A DNA stretch of 64,000 nt, taken from NCBI GenBank assembly GCA_963575645.1, contig OY754465.1:44418401-44482400 (forward strand). The letters run 5' to 3'. Of the stretch, positions 31,353 to 41,900 are shown piece by piece; the stretch's first letter is position 1, and each line of letters opens with the position of its first letter. The position numbers were made by a program, and so were the translations under genes. The notes under the pieces are model-generated. The model was not told the origin of the DNA and did not search any database. It saw nothing but the letters and a program-made list of their open reading frames with translations. The stretch comes from Xanthostigma xanthostigma. Lineage: Eukaryota; Arthropoda; Insecta; Raphidioptera; Raphidiidae.

Positions 31353-33599
31353 CTACGTCTGGGATTGGGCTAACGACACGCTGGTTGATTCAGTGATTAT
31401 TTGGGGCGGTGGCACTTTAACGTCCATAGAATCGTATAGCGGGAATTCACAGCAGAGTACGAATTTTAGAAAGAACGGTACTTCGACGTAAAATGCGGGA
31501 GGTATTGGAATTAATGGCGATGTAGATTTCTTGTAGTAACGATACTCTGGACAACTGAAACAACGAAGTATCTGGTTAGCTCAAATTTTAAAATGGCTTC
31601 GTACCAACATGATAATAATAAATTTTAGAAATTTATTTTGTAATGGAATAATGAAAATTTGAAAGAGATAATGTAATTGTTTAACTTACTCTCTATATTT
31701 TTCGTCTGAAGATTTTTCTAAAAGAGGCATTCCAGATAAGAATAAAATAATTAATGTGACAAAAATTGGCGAAGCAATTGCAATCCACTCAAATCCTTCT
31801 AAAACGTTCACGGAGATGATGAATATACCCCACCAAAGTAATATTTCACCAAAATAATTTGGATGTCTTGATAATCTCCACAAACCTATCACATAAAAAA
31901 TATATGTTTTAGCCTACAAATACTAAACTGACCTAAATTCTTGGAAAAATTTGGGTATCGTTGGAAAAAATAAACATAAAGTTAATCAGGAAAGACAACA
32001 ATGGAAGGAAGGTTAACTGAAGAACTGCGGAACAATGACAAAGAAGTTTCGGAAAGCGAAGATATAATGTATATTTACCGTCGTTACACCATTTTCCTTG
32101 ATTTGCGGAATCTTGCCGAAACGAAAATTTCTGCAAATCGGCGTATGTTTCCGTAAGCAGACCACCAACAAACAATCCAGTACCTGCTGAATCCAGAGTG
32201 GTCATTGTTTTGGGTGCGGGTGGAGTGCTATGGTGCGGAGAGTTAATAATTATCACAGGAAGACTCACTATGAAAACCCAAAATGCCTACAAATCAATTT
32301 TAAAATTATTCTAGTAGATGGGAAATTACCTAATTTAATTCTCTATGTATGTGATTTTTGTTCACTGAAAAATGTGTCTGTATTTTTTTGAAGTAAAACT
32401 TCTTTAGGCGCAACTTGAGAGTAACTCAGATCTTTTTTCGGACAAAAGTATCGTGTTTAAGCAGTTTCCGCTATTTAAAGGCATCAAAACGCATCTGTAG
32501 AAACCTTGTTGAACGAAAGGTGAAACATTCAGACGAAAACTAATTTTGTGATCGATTTTCGCTATTTAAAGGCATCGACTGAGAACTGGCAGCATCAAAA
32601 CGCATCTGTAGGAAACCAATAAACAAAGTCAATTCATGAGTAATTTAATTTGTGGTGAATATTTCCCTAAAAGTGAGAGCGCGAGCGGTAAAAACAAATT
32701 TAAAGAAGTTTTACTTCATCCGCGAGTAATGGTTATACGCACTCATTTTCTTTATACATGTCAAATAAACACTATGTACTAGGTACCTGAAATGTCCAAA
32801 AAACGGCAAATCTAATAACATTGCTTTTTTTATCTTCAAACCGCTTATCGCGTCCTATTTTCATTATACGATACAAAAGGTATCCTGAAAGCCTTGCACC
32901 CCATAAACAAATCATTACCGTAACCATTAATTGTCGACTGTCGTATGTTTTCTGCAAAAGATAATTACAGTCTTGTTAATGCTTACATTAAAACTAGGAT
33001 TCTTCGATTGATAAAAAAGCTTTTGCGCAGACGTGTGCTTTATAATAATTACTTCCAGTAGATTTCGGGCAGTTTAAGCTATAAATACATTTGCAAACTT
33101 TATTGTAGTGAAATTGAGTTTAATCTTAAAAGTAATACAAAAGAAGTTTCTTTTGAAAGGAAAAGCTTTATTATTGTAGAATAATAACAAAAAAATTATT
33201 GGTATAAATTATGCGTTATATTATGCTCCTTGTAGCTAGCTACTACGCTGTTTTTAAATGAGTTTGCATTTTTGAATACGTCAGAAATATGCCTAAAACA
33301 TATTTCTGGATTTTTGTCTTTACAAATTGTAAAGACAACGCTAATGTAGGTACTAAAACTGCCCGAACATTTAAACGTGAAAAGTCCTAATTTAAAAATA
33401 ATTTACAAAAACCTACTCTTCCCGTTTGTCCCAGACAGAACGTAAGAAGTGCTAAAATAATAAAATTGACGCCACCAGCGAAGTCAGTCAATTTATCGAA
33501 TTGGAAGGTTGCGGCGATGACGAAAAATATAATTTGCATTGACACTGTCACTATAGCACTAATGGCCAAATGATTTCTATCCAGTACCTGCACTGCCAT
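31353..33599 (-). CDS. DUF1295 / steroid 5-alpha-reductase-like membrane protein
   Basis: A polytopic membrane protein of the DUF1295 family, related to the C-terminal catalytic region of steroid 5-alpha reductases and sterol reductases. The substrate is not known. Five exons join in frame to 317 residues: 33599-33417, 32951-32787, 32286-32079, 31885-31690, 31554-31353. Features in order: helices around residues 12-30 and 44-56 with the DFAGG.NF motif; [61 protein letters not shown]; the family signature [17 protein letters not shown]; and the tail [19 protein letters not shown]. The continuous frame of exon 4 hits a stop at 31686, but a strong donor (GAGA|GTAAGT) two codons earlier and an acceptor at 31555 restore the family C-terminus. 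Intron 2 carries a family-E MITE; intron 1 has short inverted ends (tcgggcagttta / taaaactgcccga, about 33062-33370). Confidence 0.87.
32390..32717. mobile_element. MITE family E, copy 2, in DUF1295 intron 2
   Basis: Perfect 17-bp terminal inverted repeats GAAGTAAAACTTCTTTA (32390-32406) and TAAAGAAGTTTTACTTC (32701-32717). The interior contains two direct copies of 'gctatttaaaggcatc' and 'catcaaaacgcatctgta'. It is inverted with respect to the 7409-7747 copy. Lone end sequences of the same family occur near 43397 and 55556. Confidence 0.75.
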
Positions 33600-33680
33600 T
33601 GTGTAGTGTTTCTAAAAATATAATATTTTTTTAATTAATATTTCAGCCTATTCTTATTTATTAGGAACGCGCTAAGAAAG

Positions 33681-34316
33681 TGTTAAACGCTCTCCGTTGC
33701 GACAACAAAGGATTTCGTGAGACAACAATCGGCTCGTCATTCTAACAATGACACACAGATTGTTGTGGGTTAACAATCGGCTTATTGTTCTAACAATGAT
33801 ACACGCATTGTTGTGGGGCAACAATCGGCTTGTTGTTCTAACAATATGCGTATGTAAAAAGGACTTTGTTGCCAAATTCTAGACAGCAATTAATGCAAGA
33901 AAAGAAGGAACTACCCAGTGCATATAAATACCACGGGATAGCTCAAAGAAAGGCAGTCATACATTGTGCTTCATCGAGTTAACAATCGACAAATAGTTGT
34001 GACATAAATTGAGAGTTAGTGCCGTAAAAAGTACTGAAGTAACTGCTGAGGTAAATAAATAAATGAACTGCATATAGTTAATAAATAAGCGTGCTAAATA
34101 AATTTTGGTGTGTTCCTGTGTTGTAAATACCTATTTCGTGTACATAAATAGTGACTTTGTATTCTTCATTACTTATTCTTTTATTTTATTAGTTAGAATT
34201 GTTGTTTTGTTTCTGTTACGTTATAAATAAGTACTTTTCGTTTGTTTATTTGTTTTGTTAACGTTTCACTATTGTAAATAAATATTTTCCACCACGAACT
34301 GGAAAGTTTTGTTACA
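33681..34316 (+). mobile_element. Solo LTR, relative of 14056-14736
   Basis: Starts TGTTAAACGCTCTCC and ends TTTTGTTACA. The last 250 bp match the other LTR closely ('attttggtgtgttcctgt', 'gtacataaatagtgactt', 'ttccaccacgaact'). The 5' part differs and holds a 48-bp tandem repeat ('caacaatcggct.gt..ttctaacaat') at about 33724-33850. CATATAAATAC near 33921 and GCAGTCA near 33953 form a TATA/initiator pair. No target-site duplication found, so the left boundary is uncertain. Confidence 0.6.
33724..33850. repeat. Tandem repeat, 48-bp unit, about 2.6 copies
   Basis: The unit AACAATCGGCTTATTGTTCT with 'aacaatgatacacgcattgttgtgg' repeats inside the 5' part of the LTR. Each unit contains 'attgttgt'/'acaat' inversions. 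Frames across it give a periodic peptide and are not genes. Confidence 0.7.
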
Positions 34317-35200
34317 ATAGTTAGAAGTTCGGGTTTCAGTTATTCTAATGCCATGGTTTATAGAAAAATGGTTTGCGCTTATATCGATTAAACAACAATT
34401 ATTTACGTTTCCTTTTTTGTTTTACAACTTTTAGTATTGCAAGTGAAGAACAAAAAAATAATTGATATAAATGGGATGATTCCATGAATTACCACACCAT
34501 GTATTTGAATTAGGTATATATACTTTATGAATAAATAAAAATAAGTTTATAAAACGCGTGGGCCATTTAAAAAGCCCGCGGGTTATGGTTCACCATCACT
34601 GCCCTATACTGCTTATTACAATGTAAGTTTTCGTTACAAGTGATCGTGCCCCCCTCAGCAAAAAGAAGTTTCGCCGTTAATGATGACATGTTCTAAATTA
34701 ATATCACAACTGAAGTTGCTTTATATCAATCACCTACATGCAACACATTCCCCTAATTAAATTGGTGTGCTATATGTATACAGTTTCTATTTTCATCATC
34801 TTTCTGGTTCAAGGTCGTTGCTCTTGAATTCCCGTATTTCATCCGGGAGCACCATAGATATGTCTGGATCAATAAGCTACTGATTCCATATGTATGTACA
34901 GCTGTGTGAACGTAAAATTTATTCTTACGTAACGTACACCAAGTGTATTAAAAAATAAGCGTTAATACGTTTCTAAAATAATACCACAAAAATATTCTGT
35001 TCTGAACTTCTGTTTGTTTATAGCAAAAAGTAATGTATCTAACTTAACCCAAAAAAGAACTGAAGTATAAATATCTAAAATTCAAAATTTCAAAGTGTTT
35101 ATTCATGACCTAGATCAATAGTAATGGGGAATTATAAAACGGCCGAATAAAAAAAAATTTGGTGACTGATGATGAGATACTGTTTTAATAACTTGAGATA
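34317..35200. other. No gene seen
   Basis: AT-rich sequence without exon or repeat boundary that I can support. Confidence 0.45.
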
Positions 35201-35591
35201 TTAAAATAATAGTTGGGTGACTAAATTACTAAGTGAGCGACTAGAATGCGTTCGGTAATTTTGAAGCAGATATCTTCTTTTGTTTTTACTTTTTATTTTT
35301 TTTCACTTTGAGAGAGACTACAACTTAAAACTCACATTTTCATGAAGATTGAAAACCACCGCTTTTTTTGGTAAAGGGGTATGCGAATTGTCTCGCAGTG
35401 AAACGCGATGTGGCAAAGGTGGAGTTTTTAAAAAAATAATTCCGGGGTGAACGATAAACGGGTATGCGAATTGTAATTCCGGGGTGAACGATAAAGGGGT
35501 ATGCGAATTGTCTCGCAGTGAAACGGGAAGGGCCAATGTGGAGTTTTTAAAAATATAAATCCGGGGTGAACGATAACGGGGTATGCGAATT

Positions 35592-35706
35592 AAATAGTTA
35601 ATTGTTTGAATATAACTGCGTTTTCTAAAAAGTGTATATTTAATTGACAGTCAATTAAATATATATTTTTTAGAAAACGCAGTTCTATTCAAACAATTAA
35701 CTATTA
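35592..35706. repeat. Near-perfect hairpin, about 55-bp arms
   Basis: 'taatagttaattgtttgaat' (near 35594) through 'actgcgttttctaaaaa' is inverted immediately downstream, around the AT-rich centre TTTAATTGACAGTCAATTAAA. Only a few bases differ. Confidence 0.8.
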
Positions 35707-35870
35707 ACAAAATGCCGCTCAGAATAAATAAATCATTTGCCAAATTTTGAAAAAAATACAGGACGTAACGTTGACACTCAAACAAATATTAGGTCGCTCA
35801 AATATTATGAAGTTTCCCATTTTGTATTTTAAGTAACTCAAATGGATGTTCGTAAGTTGCTGTTCTGTTG

Positions 35871-36038
35871 TTTTCTCGTCACGCGCAGTCAGTCGCTCAC
35901 TTAGTAATTTAGTCACCCAACTATTATTTTCTCGTCACGCGCAGTCAGTCGCTCACTTAGTAATTTAGTCACCCAACTATTATTTTCTCGTCACGCGCAG
36001 TCAGTCGCTCACTTAGTAATACAGTAACCCAAATTGAC
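35871..36038 (+). repeat. Tandem array, 56-bp unit, three copies
   Basis: Units at 35871, 35927 and 35983 begin TTTTCTCGTCACGCGCAGTC and contain AGTCGCTCACTTAGTAATTT. The first two are identical; the third diverges in its last 15 bp. Recent local duplication. Confidence 0.88.
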
Positions 36039-36714
36039 TATTTTTATCACCCAAAATTGTAATTTACAGTCACTCGTTTAAATACTACCCAATAGTAATT
36101 ATTAGTAGTTTATATATCTAGTTGCATAAAAAAGTAGTAAATGTTACTAGTGAGTAAGAAATATTATGTTAAGACGAACGTCATCGAGTTTTAACAGTTA
36201 TCATATGATTGCACCCGCGATATACTATAAGTACTATATTTTTTGCATTACCCGCACTATAAAATAGCTGATTTTCAGTTAATTTCCAGTATTTTCAAAA
36301 GGCATAGTTATAGGTAAAGCTTATACTAGATAGTCCTCATATATTATATTCACGATTCCAATATTCAGAGCCTAACAAATAAGTATATATTTTCTTTAAT
36401 TTGATAGGAGAGGCAAGGTTTGATGTCTAAAAGAAAAAAAAATATTCTTGTATCAGGCGCTTGTAACACTATATTTCATTGTTTCTTTTTCCGACGTTAT
36501 AATATTATAAGTAGGTCCCTATTTATTTCATTTTGTTAGTATGTAGTTTTCGAGGTTCTTTTGAAAATGCACCTCACAAACTGACCCCCCTCCATTTATT
36601 TCCAAAATTATAAATACAGTTAAAATTTCAAAAAACAGTGCTTTTTTTAGAAATAAACGTATATAGGTACTACTTTACAAAAAAACATTACGATGTTTCC
36701 AAAAGCCATATAGT

Positions 36715-37870
36715 TCAGTTAACGAAGACCCGAAATTGGCAAATAAATGCAAAAAATTGTGTAGTCTGGATTAATATTTTTTATAATAGGGTTGACCCCC
36801 AGGTATAACATACCAAAAGTCCCCAGCCAGGGGCCGCTTGCTTTAGGCGGGGGTGGGGGGGATATGTCCCATATTTTAGTTTTTCCTAAATATTTCAAAA
36901 ACTAAGCATCGTAGGAAATAAAAACCTTAAAACGTAATGAAGCTTATTAAATTTCTTACAAAATGATATATTAATTGTATATTTATGACAAATACAAAAG
37001 GAAATGCAAGGGATATAAATGTGATACAAACTGAAAACAAAGTAAGTATTATTGCCTTAGAAAATTAATGTTTATTATTCCGTTGAGCTATCATTATAGA
37101 TGAAAATTCTTCCTTATTCAATCCAATATACCATTAGTTATCTTTTGGTTCATGTTGAAATTAGGAATGTTACGGAGGTGGTTTTATCGGAATAGAAGTC
37201 GGAGTCGGAGTTTTTAAATTTGGTTTTTTGGAGTCGGAACCGGAATCGGAGTCGGAGATGGTGGCAGAAGAAAGATGTGTTAAGGGCAGGCAATAAAATA
37301 ATATAGTACAAACACTACAAACATTAAGCAGTCAGCCTCTTAAATTTCAATTAAAAAATAATAAATATAGGTGTCACAAATAAAAATAATCTCATTTTTA
37401 TAACAGTTAGCAAATTAAATCAAATTAATTGACTCCAGAAGTAGCAAATTATATTTAATAAACAATAGCTATTAAATAACCTTTCCCTTTATTTCTAGAT
37501 AAACTTGACCATAAAAATTATTTTTTGACATTTTCACCTCCCGTATCTCCCTTATTAATAAATCTAAAAAAAAAAAAAATTACGGCATTTTGTAGAAAAT
37601 TTAATCAGCTTTATTTTTTATAAAAGGTTCTCTTTTCTAAAACGCATGGTTTTTTAGAGAATCACGAAGAACCAAAAAATGGGACCTATTTGCTCCCCTC
37701 CCGCCCAAAGCAAGTGCCCCCCCGCTGGAGACTTTTAATATGTTATACCTGTGTATCACCCCTATCATTTGAAATAATAACCCAGACTACACAATTTATT
37801 GTTTTTATTTTTCCTTCGTTGACTGGATTAATAGTTTTAGAGAAATTAATAATAAACATACTGGGCAAAA
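36715..37870. mobile_element. Fold-back element with long imperfect inverted arms
   Basis: Paired blocks: 'cagttaacgaag' with 'cttcgttgactg'; 'caaaaaattgtgtagtctgg' with 'ccagactacacaattta'; 'aggtataacataccaaaagt' with 'acttttaatatgttatacct'; 'ggccgcttgctttaggcggg' with 'cccgcccaaagcaagtgcc'. The arms are about 180-220 bp, the centre about 800 bp and includes a GGAGTC-type simple repeat at 37187-37260. No coding frame. Confidence 0.65.
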
Positions 37871-38934
37871 TTTCTACTAATTAATGAAATGTGATTTAAT
37901 TTAATATATTAGATACATAGGCCAGTCATATCTAACATTAAACTCGCAAACTAAAATTTCGCAGTTTTTTGAGTACTGCAAAGTTAGCACAGGTCTTTCA
38001 AGCTGCAAACTTGGATATACGCTACTGGTAGGGGTCCTAACAACATATTAAAAAATCAGAACTACACGTTAGTTTGCGAGATTAGCGATTTTTAGTGTAA
38101 AATATGACTGGGCTAACATGCATTTGTCTGTAAGTTGTACGGAACCCTCAACGTACTACACTATATTTTCAGCTATCGGCGAGTGTGTCTTACTCTCTCT
38201 ATTTTATTCAACGCACTTATGCATTCGCATACAAACTTTAACCATACTTACAGCAAATTCACGAGTATTGATTAGTGACTTCTATTAATTATAATATATT
38301 GAACATAACAATTGTTTTGTTAGTATCTGAAGCCTGTCTAACACAAAAAACACACACGAATGTTGCCATTGCAACAATCATCGTCGTTTACTCACTTCCC
38401 TGAATACAACGTCAGGTCAGACTGCACAGACGCTCGCGCTAGGCGTCGATTTTCCAGGTCACATCTAATGCGTTACAGCGCATGCGCACAAAATCAATAT
38501 AACTCTTTCGAAATTGTAATAATTGTTGTATTACATTTTTAGGTTTAAATAGATAAATACTTTTTTTAAATGATTTCTATAAAGAAGCCGTTATTAGTTT
38601 TTATTAGCCTCGATAATCTGAATTAGATTGGTTTTCAATATTTTGGATTAACATCTGCATACTATTTCCTGAGACTATGAGTGAAAAGGATGAAAAATTT
38701 GTCTGGATTCTAGATAATATTTATTTTTATGATAATTATCCAATAAATATTATTTCAACATGGCCATCTAGATTAGTATATAACAGGCGGTGATTTTTTT
38801 TATGTCAAAAATAGTTTTTTGACAATTTTTATTATAAAGTATGTTTCTAAAAAGTATAAGGACTTTTTTCGGGTATAAGAATTTTAAATTAATAGATAAA
38901 TTTGGTGGAGCTTATTGTTATTATTTATTTTATA
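37871..38934. other. Intergenic sequence upstream of LETMD1-A
   Basis: No exon or transposon boundary is supportable. It should contain the LETMD1-A promoter, but no clear TATA or initiator stands out. Confidence 0.4.
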
Positions 38935-41900
38935 ATGACATCGATAACGTTACGTACTTTGTGTAAATATTTATCTGTAATTTTAATTCGATCGTTTTCT
39001 ACAAAAAATATTTATAGTAAAAAGTAAGTTGATGTCATTTATTATGAGCCATAGTTTATTTATTAAATACGTACTGTTTAAACGTCATTCGAATTTTGTA
39101 AAGACAAAATGCGTCAGTTTTTTTTTTTTTTTTTTATTCGATAAGATAAACTATAGACGGAGAGCTGGCTACGGGGAAAATGGGTGACTCGGTGCAGAGC
39201 TGAAAATTTGCAGAATAATAGGAGATAGTAAAGTAAGTAGGGAAAAAATTGCCAGAAGGCTAGGCGGAAGATAAAGAGCCGCCAGAAGGCGCTAATGTTG
39301 CGAAAAATCAGTACACTTATGGCAATTTCTATACTTATTCTGTAATTCAAAACTAGATTATATATTATATTATACATTATATAGTTATAAGGGCATACTG
39401 AAAATTCAAACATGATAATATAATAATTACATTCGACAAATATTCAAAATTATTAATGACATTTTTATAGAAATAAAATTAATCGTCATATATTTTCATT
39501 AATAAAATTACGTTGTTATAACAACGTACTTAATTTTATTAATTTATTTAATTTTATTTCTATCAAAATGTCATTAATAATTTTAAATATTTGTCGAATG
39601 TAATCATTATATCATGTTTGAATTTACAGTATGTCCTTATAACTATACAGGGTGTCCCATTAAGAATGGGACATAGAACAACCGCAGATTCTCCAATTCA
39701 AAATAAAACGATTAAGCGAAATATGCTTAGATAAAATGTTGCTCGTTTCCGAAATACAGGGTGTTGAAGTTGAAAACTGAAAAATTATTAATGTCCATAA
39801 TTTTGTTAATACACCGTATAATTTTACTCAAATCGGCACACTTGTTAAATATCATAAAATGCACCTAACAATAAAAAAATTAGTTCAGTACGCTCTACCA
39901 GTGGCGTACGGCAGGAGTAAGTAATGCTTGTGCCCCTTCTAAATGTTACGCCGCTGTCTAAATTTTAATTTTGACTATAATTTTAATTTTTTTGATATTT
40001 TCTAAGTCAATAATGTACACTTGTTAGTTTGTTGTAAAGTCATTGGTTTTCAAGATATTCGCAGTTAAAGATAGATAGACATGTACTTTTTATGTGTATT
40101 TTTACAATTTTGTCTTAAAACCAAACAAAGTAGAAACTATTGTAATGAAATTTTTAAAAAAATTTTAAAAATTTCATTACATTAGTTTCTACTTTGTTTG
40201 GTTTTAAGACAAAATTGTAAAAATGAATATTATTAATAATAATACACATAAAAAGTACATGTCTATCTATCTTTAACTGCGAATATCTCGAAAACCAATG
40301 ACTTTACAACAAACTAACAAGTGTACATTATTGACTTAGAAAATATCAAAAAAATTAAAATTATAGTCAAAATTAAAATTTAGACAGCGGCGTAACATTT
40401 AGAAGGGGCACAAGCATTACTTACTCCTGCCGTACGCCACTGGTAGAGCGTACTGAACTAATTTTTTTATTGTTAGGTGCATTTTATGATATTTAACAAG
40501 TGTGCCGATTTGAGTAAAATTATACGGTGTATTAACAAAATTATGGACATTAATAATTTTTCAGTTTCCAACTTCAACACCCTGTATTTCGGAAACGAGC
40601 AACATTTTATCTAAGCATATTTCGCTTAATCGTTTTATTTTGAATTGGAGAATCTGCGGTTGTTCTATGTCCCATTCTTAATGGGACACCCTGTAGAATG
40701 TATAATATTATATTGCAACATTAGCGCCTTCTGGCAGCTCTTTATCTTCCGCCTAGCCTTCTGGCGGTTTTTTTATCTTCCGCTTAGCCTTCTGGCAATT
40801 TTTTCCCTACTTACTTATACTATTTCCTATTATTCTGCAAATTTTCAGCTCTGCACCGAGTCACCCATTTTCTCCGTAGCCAGCTCTTAACGACTAGTTT
40901 GCGGATAGTGAATTACTCACTGAATATATAATCTATATAATTTGATGAAGATAAAATACCTGCCGGAGATTCTTTATTTTTGTCAAATTATATATAGGTA
41001 TACATCACATGATTAAATAGTAAACAAAATGATAAATATTTTGTTAAAGATACATTCATATCAGTCAGCAATACGAAGATGTCAAGAAAACTCAATCCAA
41101 CAATGTGTTATTTTACATACAGAAACAATTTCCTGTGGTCTTTCAACTGTATCAAGTTTTTACGAATGGTACTAGAGAATTTTTCAATGACTTTAAAAGT
41201 TTTTTTGGAGTTATTCGACTGGTAACATTTAAGCCAAAATATAAAGGTCTTGAAATTTTAACTAGAAAAGAATTGGAGATATACCATCAAATGCCAAAAG
41301 ATATTATTAAAGTGACACCGATTTTACTTTTCAGTACCTTGCCTTTTTCATATTTTTTTATATTTCCTATGGTGTAAGTTAAACATTTTGTTTTAAGAAA
41401 CGTTAAATATTTAATAACAAAGTGCCTTTTTTAACAATTAATGAAAAACTTGGATGAAAAAATATAATATAAAAATATAGGTCAAAATAATTTGATGCCG
41501 GGGTTTACGAAGAATTGATTTTTTAAAACCTTGTCTACTTACCTCTATACCTATCTCTATCAGTTTGTGAAACTGTTAATTTCTCAAAAAAAAAGTTCAT
41601 AAGCTATAAAGAAATTCAGATGTTTGGGTTCTCTTGTGTTTTAGTCAAAATGAAAGAAACACGTGTACAGCGATTTTTTTAAGTGGTGAAAACGGGGTAG
41701 GAAACTCTTGAAGAGTATCTACGCGTATCTCTAAAACTGTTTAAGCTAGAAACGTGAAAGCCGAAAAAAATCCTTTTCTTAAAACGCAATGAAATTTTGA
41801 TGTTTTTTAAATGACCCTATCAGGTGAACAGAGAGCACTCGGACCGTGGAATTTTTTTTTTATTTTATTTATTTCCTCAATAAAAATATACAAAATATAC

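Larger units (their letters stand above)
35200..36045. repeat. Composite repeat: inverted ends, tandem arrays, central hairpin
   Basis: 'agttgggtgactaaattact' with 'aagtgagcgact' (35204-35240) is inverted and then tandemly repeated at 35871-36038. Between them lie a GGGGTATGCGAATTG / TCCGGGGTGAACGATAA array (35375-35590) and a hairpin with about 55-bp arms (35592-35706). The whole unit looks like one mobile or satellite-forming element. No gene. Confidence 0.7.
39161..40888. mobile_element. Outer inverted-repeat element in LETMD1-A intron 1
   Basis: 'agagctggctacggggaaaa' with 'tgggtgactcggtgcagagc', 'ttgccagaaggctaggcgga' and 'gccagaaggcgctaatgttg' at 39161-39301 are inverted at 40717-40888. 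The right arm has an extra copy of 'cgcctagccttctggcgg'. Two further palindromes lie within, probably inserted later. Confidence 0.75.

Noticed and set aside
35871-36038. Possible CRISPR array
   Set aside because: Units are contiguous tandem copies without unique spacers, in an insect genome with transposon remains.
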